Shown: positions 1 through 5,900 of the stretch, one piece after another | How the letters are laid out: every line of letters starts with the position of its first letter | Numbering within the stretch: the stretch's first letter is position 1 | Source: an uncultured Clostridium sp. | GTDB taxonomy: Bacteria; Bacillota; Clostridia; Lachnospirales; Anaerotignaceae | Length of the DNA stretch: 5,940 nucleotides | Direction: 5' to 3' | Assembly: GCA_947246775.1 (NCBI GenBank) | Contig: CAMXTM010000137.1 | Coordinates: 1-5,940, forward strand | The notes under the pieces: generated by a model | Seen by the model: the letters and a program-made list of their open reading frames with translations, nothing else | Database searches by the model: none | What the model was told of the DNA's origin: nothing | Program-made: the position numbers and the translations under genes

Positions 1-362
1 AGACGGTCTTCTTCCAAAATATCCAGTTGTTTATGATAAGGCATACAAATAATTGCTCTATCACTAATTTTTAAATTTTCTGGTGTGATTTTTACACCAG
101 CATCTGTCAATTTTTTCTTTTCATTGCTCAAATGCTCCAAATCAATTACCATACCAGTTCCCATAATATTGACAACTTCTTCTCTTAATATTCCAGATGG
201 CAAAAGATTTAAGATAAATTTTCCTTTGTCATTGATGACAGTATGTCCTGCGTTGTTTCCTCCTTGATAACGGGAAACAATATCATAATTTTCGGACAAA
301 AGGTCAACCATTCTACCCTTTCCTTCATCTCCCCAGTTAATACCTACGATTGATGTTAACAT
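1..362 (-). CDS. purA: Adenylosuccinate synthetase, N-terminal part (cut by window edge)
   Basis: PurA joins IMP and aspartate using GTP to give adenylosuccinate, the first committed step from IMP to AMP, in the cytoplasm. About 120 residues are visible of a family length near 425-430; the rest lies left of the window. Seen directly: the GTP-binding loop NWGDEGKGR (residues 9-17) with the catalytic Asp of the family at position 12, the block QGGNNAGHT (33-41) with the conserved catalytic His at 40, LLPSGILR (53-60), and SDRAIICMPYH (100-110). All are hallmark PurA blocks in the right order. The ATG at 362 is preceded by GGAAAGGA (376-383), about 13 bases away, which is a rather long spacing, but no better in-frame start is seen. 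It is transcribed divergently from the sigma factor gene. The family assignment is essentially certain. Confidence 0.96.
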   Translation of the reverse strand, partial: MLTSIVGINWGDEGKGRMVDLLSENYDIVSRYQGGNNAGHTVINDKGKFILNLLPSGILREEVVNIMGTGMVIDLEHLSNEKKKLTDAGVKITPENLKISDRAIICMPYHKQLDILEEDR

Positions 363-407
363 AAGTAAAAACACATCCTTTCCAATGTGATAAATTACAA
401 CGTATCA

Positions 408-437
408 ATTATAGTATACTTAATAGGGTAAAATCAA
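408..437 (-). promoter_or_regulatory. Probable promoter of purA
   Basis: Read on the minus strand, TTGATT (432-437) and TATAAT (408-413) are separated by 18 bases, a good match to a housekeeping sigma-A promoter. Transcription would begin near 400, leaving a leader of about 40 bases before the purA ATG at 362. That is too short for a purine riboswitch, and none is seen. The call rests on consensus matching only. Confidence 0.6.
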
Positions 438-449
438 GTTTTTCTGCTA

Positions 450-462
450 TTTCTGTCAGAAA
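450..462. repeat. 13-bp palindrome in the purA/sigma divergent region
   Basis: TTTCTG (450-455) and CAGAAA (457-462) form a perfect inverted repeat around one central base. A third TTTCTG copy lies just upstream (441-446). The palindrome covers the candidate -35 element of the sigma operon (453-458), which is where an operator could sit. It is also short enough to arise by chance in AT-rich DNA. Confidence 0.35.
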
Positions 463-481
463 TTTGTTTTTTTATTACAAT
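453..481 (+). promoter_or_regulatory. Candidate promoter of the sigma/anti-sigma operon
   Basis: CTGTCA (453-458, four of six consensus positions) and TACAAT (476-481, five of six) are 17 bases apart. Transcription would begin near 488, before the ribosome binding site at 502-510. The gene may instead, or in addition, be read from a promoter recognised by its own sigma factor, whose sequence cannot be predicted here. Confidence 0.35.
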
Positions 482-517
482 AGAGTATTAGAAAGACAAG
501 GAAAGGAGGGACAACGT

Positions 518-1054
518 ATGGAAGAACAAAAATTACTAGAACTACTCCAAAATCACCCAGAAAAAGGATTGCAACAAATGATGAAACAATATACAGGCAT
601 TTGCTACAGTATTGTCAAACAACGTCTTGCTGATTTTTCTCAACAAGAAATAGAAGAATGTGTTAGTGATATATTTGTGGATATTTTTAACGGCAGAGAA
701 CACATTTCCCTACAAAAAGGCTCTATTAAAACCTACATTTGTGTAATTGCCAGAAGAAAAGCCGCACAAAGATACAAAAAACTTATTGAAAAACAATCTT
801 TGCCGCTAACAGAAGAATTACAATCCCCCAAAAATGAATACGAACAAATAGAAAATCGTTCTATTCTCTTAAAATGTATACAAGACTTAGGTGAGCCAGA
901 CAGTCATATTTTTATTATGAAATACTATTTCGGCTACAGCACAAAAATCATTGCACAAAAATTTGACTTAAAAGAAAACACAGTCGACAAAAAAGTGCAA
1001 AGAGGACTGCAAAAATTAAAAAAAGCACTGAAAGGAGGTTTCTTTTATGAATGA
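518..1054 (+). CDS. ECF-type RNA polymerase sigma factor
   Basis: The 178-residue product has the size and two-domain plan of an extracytoplasmic-function sigma factor, which directs RNA polymerase to a small set of promoters. Residues about 20-88 fit sigma region 2, including the acidic stretch EIEECVSDIFVDIF (44-57) and the basic helix IARRKAAQRYKK (77-88). Residues about 114-172 fit region 4, a helix-turn-helix with IAQKFDLKENTVDKKVQRGL (145-164). The chosen ATG at 518 sits 7-8 bases after AAAGGAGGG (502-510). An in-frame TTG at 464 would add 18 residues but has no ribosome binding site. The stop overlaps the next gene by 8 bp, and that gene's Shine-Dalgarno sequence lies inside this one, so the two are probably translationally coupled. 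The sigma family is clear; the ECF subgroup and inducing signal are unknown. Confidence 0.88.
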   Translation: MEEQKLLELLQNHPEKGLQQMMKQYTGICYSIVKQRLADFSQQEIEECVSDIFVDIFNGREHISLQKGSIKTYICVIARRKAAQRYKKLIEKQSLPLTEELQSPKNEYEQIENRSILLKCIQDLGEPDSHIFIMKYYFGYSTKIIAQKFDLKENTVDKKVQRGLQKLKKALKGGFFYE

Positions 1055-2492
1055 CAACATAAATGATTTTTTAGATAGCATTACGCAACAAGAGTTAGAA
1101 CAGTGGGAGCAAATTGACTTGATTGATATGGAAGACAAACTAGCACAAAAAAGAATACAAAAATATAGTAAAAAATCTGTCGTGGCAGCCGTATTGGTTT
1201 GTATACTAGGTATTACAGCAATGTCAACGGAAGCCGTCCAAGCGGCACTAGAAAGAGTATTTCACTTTATCCCAAATATTGGTCTTGTGGAAAGTGATGT
1301 GGCATACGATGTGGAAATTATTTGCGGAAAACTAGAAAAAGAAAATGTCACAGTAGAACTAACAGACTGCTATGTAAAAGAGCATTGTCTGTTAGGTACA
1401 ATTTATATTACGGATACTAGCCCTTATGACAATGATGTAGAAACAGACGAAGATATTACAAATCAAGACAATATGATGAAAGAAATGTACGAAAAATATA
1501 GTGTTATACTACACCATGCCCAACAGCAGCACACACTTTATTTTTCAAGAAGTGGTTACAGTATCAGCCCAAATAAAAGACAAGTCAGAAAATGTATGCA
1601 AGTTATTATAGATAAATCAGATACAGACAAAAATTATGAAATAGAAATAGCAGGTTTTGAACAAAAATTATCATTCCGTCTAAAAGAAGCAAAACAAATT
1701 TCAGATTTAAAACAAATTGGTAAAACAGTTACACAAAATGGCAGTTCAATTACTGCAACAGCAGAAATGACAGAACAAGGCGCAAAAATCGATTACTATG
1801 CCATTTGTTCAGAAGAAGCTAATACAGTTGGTCAATTTGGTGAACAAGCAGAATTTCGCTATGTTATGCCTTATTTTGAAAGCATACCAAATGCCATTTA
1901 TGAATGTTATTTAAAAACAAAATCAGGTGATATTTTATCCCCGATTAGGAAAAAACCATTAAAAGAAAACGGTGGAGAAGTGATATTTGATGCTACAAAA
2001 AAGGATTTTCCAGCTACATTTTACTATACTTCCCTATCGGCGAAAACAGATGAATGTTATTATTTTGACCTGCCTGTCCCAGAAATCGGACAAACCATGC
2101 CACTAGATATTAGTGTGCCTTTTGAATATGGTATAGTAAAAGTATTATCTGTTAGCCGTACAAAATCAATGGAACAAACTGGTAACATGATACAAGACCC
2201 ACAAACAGGCAATATGATACATGAAAAAATAGAAATGGATACTTTTACAGCAAATGTGCATATTGAACCAACTCAAACGCAAAGAATATTAAATTATATT
2301 AATGTAGATGCGCCATTAGAATATTGCAGAAGTAAAAGTATTGATGTAGAAGAAGATGACTTTTTTACACAAACATTTGAAATAAAACTAAATTCTAATA
2401 AAATTGATGACAAAGAAAGTATTAAAATAAAATTATATAATCCTATTTATTGGATAGTAGGAGAATATGCTATCCCAGTCAAGTTAAAATAA
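1047..2492 (+). CDS. Membrane-anchored partner of the sigma factor (putative anti-sigma factor)
   Basis: The 481-residue protein has an acidic N-terminal segment (1-30), a basic stretch KRIQKYSKK (35-43), one hydrophobic segment (about 44-60), and a long hydrophilic region that should lie outside the membrane (61-481). This layout, and its place directly after an ECF sigma gene, fit a one-pass anti-sigma factor whose N-terminus holds the sigma factor at the membrane. The motif VFHFIPNIGLVE (71-82) just after the membrane resembles sequences I associate with DUF4179-type sigma partners of Firmicutes; I cannot name the family firmly. No zinc-finger anti-sigma motif (HxxxCxxC) is present. The outer region carries two tandem 9-residue units (377-394) and no enzyme motif I recognise. 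The ATG at 1047 is 8 bases after AGGAGG (1033-1038), within the end of the sigma gene. Function is inferred from topology and context. Confidence 0.72.
   Translation: MNDNINDFLDSITQQELEQWEQIDLIDMEDKLAQKRIQKYSKKSVVAAVLVCILGITAMSTEAVQAALERVFHFIPNIGLVESDVAYDVEIICGKLEKENVTVELTDCYVKEHCLLGTIYITDTSPYDNDVETDEDITNQDNMMKEMYEKYSVILHHAQQQHTLYFSRSGYSISPNKRQVRKCMQVIIDKSDTDKNYEIEIAGFEQKLSFRLKEAKQISDLKQIGKTVTQNGSSITATAEMTEQGAKIDYYAICSEEANTVGQFGEQAEFRYVMPYFESIPNAIYECYLKTKSGDILSPIRKKPLKENGGEVIFDATKKDFPATFYYTSLSAKTDECYYFDLPVPEIGQTMPLDISVPFEYGIVKVLSVSRTKSMEQTGNMIQDPQTGNMIHEKIEMDTFTANVHIEPTQTQRILNYINVDAPLEYCRSKSIDVEEDDFFTQTFEIKLNSNKIDDKESIKIKLYNPIYWIVGEYAIPVKLK
2175..2228 (+). repeat. In-frame tandem duplication, 2 x 27 bp
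   Basis: Two adjacent 27-base units (2175-2201, 2202-2228) encode QTGNMIQDP and QTGNMIHEK. The first seven codons are nearly identical in protein but differ at silent sites (for example GGT/GGC, AAC/AAT), so the duplication is not very recent or has been under selection to keep the peptide. It lies in the predicted extracytoplasmic part of the sigma partner protein. Confidence 0.75.
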
Positions 2493-2498
2493 CACAGC

Positions 2499-2549
2499 AA
2501 TACTGACCACTTTGTTTTTTTGTTTTTTACTAAGTGGTCAGTATTTTTT
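2499..2549 (+). terminator. Rho-independent terminator of the sigma operon
   Basis: AATACTGACCACTT (2499-2512) pairs perfectly over 14 bp with 2532-2545, followed by T residues through 2549. The 19-base T-rich loop (2513-2531) is longer than in most terminators. It begins 7 bases after the stop of the sigma partner gene. On the minus strand the hairpin also follows the HAD gene, but there it lacks a good T-run, so it is a weaker terminator for that operon. Confidence 0.85.
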
Positions 2550-2553
2550 ATGA

Positions 2554-3189
2554 TTAGAGCAATTCTTGATAGGATTCTATATACTTATCCGCTAAAGTTT
2601 TAATTTCTTCAAAATCATTAGGGCGAGTGCTTTCCGCTACTGCAACTGTATAAAAACCGCCTTTTTTAGCAGAACGTATGGCGTAAAGTGCATCTTCAAA
2701 TACAAGTGTATTTTGTTTATTTCCTCCCAAACGCTCCATTGTTTTTTCAAATACTGTAAAATCCTTTTTCGTCAAGCCCATTTCTGTACAAGTGGCAATA
2801 AATTCAAAATATTGCAGTATGTCAAGGCGTTCTAGTGCTGCTAAAATATAACTTGGTTCAGAAGCTGTCAAAATACACATTTTTGTACCCTGTTGTCTTT
2901 GTTTTTCTAAGTATTCCTTTACAAAAGGCTTTAATGGTACCGTATTTTTATATTCTTCTGCTACCATAGAAATAATTTCTAAAACAATTTCATCAACTGT
3001 TTTTGGAATGTCAAACGCCTCTTTAAAACTCAGTGCTGTTTCAGGTAAAGTTTGTCTTTTGATTTGTTCATCTAGGTCAGCAGGAATCTCAAAGCCATAT
3101 TTCCGCAAAAAATCTTTTCCAACATTTTTCCATATTGGCATGGAATCTATCAATGTACCATCTAAATCAAATATGATATAGTTTTCCAT
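2554..3189 (-). CDS. HAD-superfamily phosphatase (beta-phosphoglucomutase/phosphatase-like)
   Basis: This 211-residue cytoplasmic protein has all four HAD motifs. Motif I is FDLDGTLIDS (7-16), with Asp8 as the expected nucleophile and Asp10 as the acid/base. Motif II is ILTAS (106-110) with Thr108. Motif III is the lysine pair at 141-142. Motif IV is VFEDALYAIRSAKKGG (163-178), whose Glu165/Asp166 bind magnesium. An alpha-helical cap would span about 16-90, the arrangement of the PGMB/phosphatase-type subfamily. The substrate cannot be read from sequence. The start at 3189 is set by GGAGGG (3195-3200) 5 bases upstream; an upstream ATG at 3246 would overlap degV and lacks such a site. The gene lies 16 bp after the DegV gene and is almost certainly co-transcribed with it. 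Whether the two act together is unknown. Confidence 0.9.
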   Translation of the reverse strand: MENYIIFDLDGTLIDSMPIWKNVGKDFLRKYGFEIPADLDEQIKRQTLPETALSFKEAFDIPKTVDEIVLEIISMVAEEYKNTVPLKPFVKEYLEKQRQQGTKMCILTASEPSYILAALERLDILQYFEFIATCTEMGLTKKDFTVFEKTMERLGGNKQNTLVFEDALYAIRSAKKGGFYTVAVAESTRPNDFEEIKTLADKYIESYQELL

Positions 3190-3205
3190 ATTTTCCCTCC
3201 TTTTT

Positions 3206-4096
3206 TTATAAATATGCTTCAAATTTTTTGTTTGCACAAATGCCAATTGTCATAGGGCCTGTGTGTGTGGCAATTGTTGCACCAATTTGAAATGGTTCTA
3301 TCATATCTATATCGCCCAAGTCATTTTTTAATATGGCTGCAAAAGGCTCTACTTCTTCTGGTGTGTTTGTCGTGCCTATTGTAAAAGTAAAATCAGAAAG
3401 CGCAAAATGATTTTGTTCTATATAATTTTTAGTTAACTCTGATAGTTTAAGCATAGCCTTTTTACGGCTGCGTGCCATGCCTGCTTTGTTGATTTCTCCA
3501 TTTCCCAATACAATCAATGGCTTAATATTTAATATACTGCCAGAAAGTGCTGCAACTTTTCCAATCCTGCCGCCCTTTTCTAAATGGGTCAGCGTCCCTA
3601 CCATAAAAAAAATACGACTATCTACTTTTGCCTTTTGTACATAGTTGTGTACTGCATCAATATCATACCCTGCTTGTTGCATACGTGCAGCTTCCCTCAC
3701 AATTAGATATTGCGAGCCAGTCGCCGCCCAAGAATTTTCAATATATATTTTTCTATCTGTGTACTTTTCTTCTAGCATTTGCTTTGCGGTCATCGCTGAC
3801 TGAAAAGAACCGCTCAAGGTATCCGTAATCGTAAAACAAATCACATCTTTTCCACTGTCTAATGCAGTAGAAAAGGCATTTATATAATCCTGCACAGGTG
3901 GCAAGGATGTCTTTGGAAATATATTTTGGTCTATCATAGTGCTGTAAAATGTGGTCAGCGGAAGTTCCTCAATTTCTTTTTGATATGTCTTTTGGTCTAA
4001 CGAAACATAAAAAGGAATTGTAACAATTTGATATTGCTCTATCACTTTTTGGGGAATGTCCGCAGCACCATCACTAAAAATTTGAAATATAGACAT
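3206..4096 (-). CDS. DegV-family fatty-acid-binding protein (FakB type)
   Basis: DegV/FakB proteins bind a fatty acid in a closed pocket and present its carboxylate to the kinase FakA, so that external fatty acids enter phospholipid synthesis. The 296 residues match the usual family length. Seen blocks: FSDGAADIP (7-15), KTSLPP (62-67) and TLSGSFQSA (93-101), the two sites whose hydroxyl residues hold the head group in the family; LEKGGRIGK (172-180); and IGATIATHTGPMTIGI (271-286), with the conserved His278. The ATG at 4096 is preceded by AAAGGAG (4103-4109) at good spacing. No fakA-like gene is in the window, so the kinase must be elsewhere. It heads a two-gene operon with the HAD phosphatase. 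Family is certain; which fatty acid is bound is unknown, and several paralogues per genome are usual. Confidence 0.93.
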   Translation of the reverse strand: MSIFQIFSDGAADIPQKVIEQYQIVTIPFYVSLDQKTYQKEIEELPLTTFYSTMIDQNIFPKTSLPPVQDYINAFSTALDSGKDVICFTITDTLSGSFQSAMTAKQMLEEKYTDRKIYIENSWAATGSQYLIVREAARMQQAGYDIDAVHNYVQKAKVDSRIFFMVGTLTHLEKGGRIGKVAALSGSILNIKPLIVLGNGEINKAGMARSRKKAMLKLSELTKNYIEQNHFALSDFTFTIGTTNTPEEVEPFAAILKNDLGDIDMIEPFQIGATIATHTGPMTIGICANKKFEAYL

Positions 4097-4135
4097 GATA
4101 TTCTCCTTTCCGAATCAGTCATTTATTATAACAAT

Positions 4136-4164
4136 ATCATAACAAATATACTAGCTGTTTTCAA
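4136..4164 (-). promoter_or_regulatory. Promoter of the degV-HAD operon
   Basis: On the minus strand TTGAAA (4159-4164) and TATGAT (4136-4141) are separated by exactly 17 bases, close to the sigma-A consensus. The start would fall near 4129, giving a leader of about 33 bases before the DegV ATG at 4096. Confidence 0.7.
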
Positions 4165-4231
4165 TTATAAATATTGTAATATGTAGTATAAAAAACTATA
4201 TTTCAAAATAAACATATTTTTAAAATTTATA

Positions 4232-4260
4232 TTGAAAAAGTATTTATACTATTGTATAAT
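4232..4260 (+). promoter_or_regulatory. Promoter of queT
   Basis: TTGAAA (4232-4237) and a perfect TATAAT (4255-4260) are 17 bases apart. Transcription should start near 4267, about 20 bases before the first riboswitch stem, so the whole aptamer is within the transcript. This is the strongest promoter match in the window. Confidence 0.8.
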
Positions 4261-4288
4261 TTAAAATTGTGTATAATAAATTTTAAAA

Positions 4289-4333
4289 GAGATGTTCCTT
4301 GCATAACCATCTCGAAAATAAAAAACAGGGAGG
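4289..4333 (+). ncRNA. preQ1-I riboswitch in the queT leader
   Basis: Stem P1 is GAGATG (4289-4294) with CATCTC (4308-4313). Its loop begins TTC (4295-4297), as in known preQ1-I aptamers, and ends AAC, with C4307 at the position of the cytosine that pairs with preQ1. An A-rich strand (4314-4325) follows, then CAGGG (4326-4330), which can pair with CCTTG (4297-4301) to close the H-type pseudoknot P2. The A-rich joint ending ATAAAAAAC is very like the Bacillus aptamer; it is about four bases longer. P2 uses the first bases of the Shine-Dalgarno AGGGAGG (4327-4333), so ligand binding should block translation. The queuosine-precursor transporter gene downstream supports the call independently. 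Confidence 0.85.
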
Positions 4334-4341
4334 AAACAAAA

Positions 4342-4857
4342 ATGATGAAACAAACAACAGAATTACAAGAGCAGTCAAAAAAGAAATTGACAACAAAAGC
4401 GATTGCTATGACAGGTATTGTTGCAGCAGTATATGCTGTCACAACACTTGCTATTGCACCGCTCAGCTTTGGAGCAATACAACTTCGTTTTTCGGAAGTG
4501 CTTGTATTACTTGCCTTTATTGATGCAGGATTTGCTCCAGGATTGATATTAGGCTGTGTGATTGCAAATGCCTTTAGCCCTATGGGTATGGTAGATGTTG
4601 TATTTGGTACTGCTTGTACCACAGCCGCACTAATTGGCATTACAAAATCGAAAAACCTTTTTATTGCAACATTATGGCCTACCATTTGTAATTCCTTTAT
4701 TGGTGTAGAATTGTACTTAGTTCTGGGACTGCCTTTACTTTTTTCTATGGCGACTGTAGCACTGGGAGAATTTGCAGTTGTTACTTGCATTGGCTATCCT
4801 TTGTTTAAAAAAATATTAAGCCATGAAAAATTAGTGGAACAGCTAAAAATATATTGA
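4342..4857 (+). CDS. queT: QueT-type queuosine-precursor transporter, ECF S component
   Basis: QueT is the membrane substrate-binding subunit that captures a 7-deazaguanine precursor of queuosine (preQ1 or preQ0) and works with a shared energy-coupling module (EcfA/EcfA'/EcfT), which is not in this window. The 171-residue protein matches the family length. It has a basic cytoplasmic N-terminus followed by several hydrophobic segments (about 21-41, 51-76, 85-101, 106-122, 124-152). The block GAIQLRFSEVLVLLAF (44-59) and the stretch LGCVIANAFSPMGMVDVVFG (70-89) are characteristic of QueT. The ATG at 4342 lies 8 bases after GGAGG (4329-4333); a second ATG follows at once and cannot be excluded. 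It has its own promoter, preQ1-I riboswitch and terminator, so it is a single-gene unit regulated by end product. Confidence 0.93.
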   Translation: MMKQTTELQEQSKKKLTTKAIAMTGIVAAVYAVTTLAIAPLSFGAIQLRFSEVLVLLAFIDAGFAPGLILGCVIANAFSPMGMVDVVFGTACTTAALIGITKSKNLFIATLWPTICNSFIGVELYLVLGLPLLFSMATVALGEFAVVTCIGYPLFKKILSHEKLVEQLKIY

Positions 4858-4863
4858 TAAGCG

Positions 4864-4904
4864 AATGCCATAATTACAGCCATTGTAATTATGGCATTTT
4901 TTTT
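4864..4904 (+). terminator. Rho-independent terminator of queT
   Basis: AATGCCATAATTAC (4864-4877) pairs perfectly over 14 bp with 4885-4898 around a 7-base loop, followed by eight T residues (4897-4904). It starts 6 bases after the queT stop. Confidence 0.93.
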
Positions 4905-4911
4905 ATATAAT
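4883..4911 (+). promoter_or_regulatory. Candidate promoter of the Rpn-family gene, overlapping the queT terminator
   Basis: TTGTAA (4883-4888) and TATAAT (4906-4911) are 17 bases apart. The -35 element lies in the descending arm of the queT terminator. The start would be near 4918, leaving only about 13 bases before the ATG at 4931, just enough for the ribosome binding site. The match is good but could be coincidental in this AT-rich DNA. Confidence 0.45.
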
Positions 4912-4930
4912 AATAGCAAGAGGTGGAACA

Positions 4931-5776
4931 ATGAATACAAATAGAAAATATAAGGATTCTGTCTTTACACGATATTTTTCAGATAAGCAAAAACTACGCT
5001 TGTTGTACAATGCTTTAGAAAATACAAACTATGGCGAAGAAACAGAGGTTAATATCATTACTTTAGAAGATGTGCTTTTTATGAATCAAAAAAATGATAT
5101 TTGCTTTACAATAGATAATAAATTTATCCTATTGATAGAACATCAAAGTACTATTAACAATAATATGCCTTTGCGGTGTTTGCTCTATATTGCTAGAGAG
5201 TATGAAAAGCTGATTGATAAGAATATTATTTATAGGAGCACCTTGCAGCAAATACCAACACCACATTGCTATGTATTGTATAATGGTGCTGCAAACTATC
5301 CTAAAGAAAAAATATTGAAGTTATCAGATGCTTTTTTAGTATCACAAACTCCCCCAGAATTAGAACTAACTGTCAAGGTCATCAATATCAATTATGAAGA
5401 AAATCATGCAATTGTACAACAATGTCAAGATTTAAAAGAGTATAGTTATTTTATATCAGTCGTAAGAGCTTATCTAAAAAAAGGTTATGAATTGAATCAA
5501 GCAATTATCAATGCAGTCAAAATTTGCGTCAATAAAAATGTGATGAAAGAGTTTTTAGAAAAAAATGCAAGTGAGGTGTTAAATATGTTGTTTACGGAAT
5601 TTGATATGGATACTGCTATTGAAGTTTGGAAAAGTGAAGGAAAAGAAGAAGGTAGAAAAGAAGGTAGAAAAGAAGAAAAACTTCAAATTGCTAAAAATTT
5701 ACTTGATATATTAGATATTGAAACAATATCTAATAAAACTGGTTTATCTATTCAAGAAATTAAGAAATTGATTTAG
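4931..5776 (+). CDS. Rpn-family PD-(D/E)XK nuclease / putative transposase-like protein
   Basis: The 281-residue protein matches the Rpn/YhgA-like PD-(D/E)XK family, whose studied E. coli members are DNA endonucleases that raise recombination frequency; 'transposase' in their names is historical. The N-terminal YKDSVFTRYFSD (7-18) and the core NDICFTIDNKFILLIEHQST (55-74), with Asp56 and the Glu70-x-Gln72 pair, form the expected metal-binding site, followed by NNMPLRCLLYIAREYEKL (77-94). The C-terminus has a charged Glu/Gly/Lys/Arg repeat segment (236-250) and a short helix-turn-helix-like tail, ISNKTGLSIQEIKKL (266-280), both common in this family. The ATG at 4931 follows AAGAGG (4918-4923) by 7 bases. 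It appears to be a single intact gene between two terminators; no terminal inverted repeats or target duplications are seen, so mobility as an element is not supported. Substrate and role here are unknown. Confidence 0.85.
   Translation: MNTNRKYKDSVFTRYFSDKQKLRLLYNALENTNYGEETEVNIITLEDVLFMNQKNDICFTIDNKFILLIEHQSTINNNMPLRCLLYIAREYEKLIDKNIIYRSTLQQIPTPHCYVLYNGAANYPKEKILKLSDAFLVSQTPPELELTVKVININYEENHAIVQQCQDLKEYSYFISVVRAYLKKGYELNQAIINAVKICVNKNVMKEFLEKNASEVLNMLFTEFDMDTAIEVWKSEGKEEGRKEGRKEEKLQIAKNLLDILDIETISNKTGLSIQEIKKLI
5648..5671 (+). repeat. 12-bp exact tandem repeat inside the Rpn-family gene
   Basis: GAAGGTAGAAAA occurs twice in a row (5648-5659, 5660-5671), flanked by degenerate copies rich in GAAGAA. 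Each unit encodes EGRK in frame, so gain or loss of units would lengthen or shorten the charged C-terminal segment without breaking the gene. Confidence 0.9.
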
Positions 5777-5808
5777 CCCTTACAAAATTACAAACAAGAG
5801 ATTAGCAC

Positions 5809-5856
5809 AATGGGGGACTTCTCGCAAGTAAAAGAGTTCCCCATTATTATTTTTTT
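5809..5856 (+). terminator. Rho-independent terminator of the Rpn-family gene
   Basis: AATGGGGGACTT (5809-5820) pairs with GAGTTCCCCATT (5834-5845) over 12 bp including two G-T pairs. The loop is 13 bases, and seven T residues follow at 5850-5856. It lies 32 bases after the stop codon. Confidence 0.85.
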
Positions 5857-5862
5857 GATATC

Positions 5863-5900
5863 CTTATCACAGCAATAAGCAGAAGCAAAGTGTGAACTTT
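5863..5900 (+). other. Two small hairpins in the leader of the last gene
   Basis: CTTAT (5863-5867) can pair with ATAAG (5875-5879), and AAAGT (5887-5891) with ACTTT (5896-5900) around the loop GTGA, a stable GNRA-type tetraloop. They lie between the upstream terminator and the ribosome binding site at 5908-5914. I do not recognise a known riboswitch here, and each stem is only 5 bp, so they may be incidental. Confidence 0.3.

Noticed and set aside
85..267. Plus-strand open frame of 60 codons
   Set aside because: It lies wholly antisense to the conserved purA coding region and has no ribosome binding site.
464..517. Upstream TTG start extending the sigma factor by 18 residues
   Set aside because: No Shine-Dalgarno sequence precedes it, whereas AAAGGAGGG sits at ideal distance before the ATG at 518; the extra residues also overlap the ribosome binding site and candidate promoter.
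1173..1235. Lipoprotein signal in the sigma partner (cysteine at residue 52)
   Set aside because: The residues before the cysteine (Val-Leu-Val) do not fit a lipobox, which needs Gly, Ala or Ser at -1; a one-pass membrane anchor fits better.
3190..3246. Upstream ATG extending the HAD protein by 19 residues
   Set aside because: It would overlap the DegV gene and precede the DxDGT motif by an atypical length; GGAGGG before the ATG at 3189 decides the start.
3628..3828. Plus-strand open frame of 66 codons
   Set aside because: It is antisense within the conserved DegV gene, with no family resemblance.
4299..4523. Plus-strand open frame of 74 codons
   Set aside because: It is a shifted frame across the riboswitch and the start of queT, with low-complexity, cysteine-rich translation.
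4227..4790. Minus-strand open frame of 187 codons over queT
   Set aside because: It runs antisense to a clear QueT protein and through its promoter and riboswitch; the hydrophobic composition mirrors the membrane protein on the other strand.
4858..5860. Rpn-family gene as part of an insertion sequence
   Set aside because: The inverted repeats on either side are separate transcription terminators with different sequences, not matching ends, and no target-site duplication is visible.
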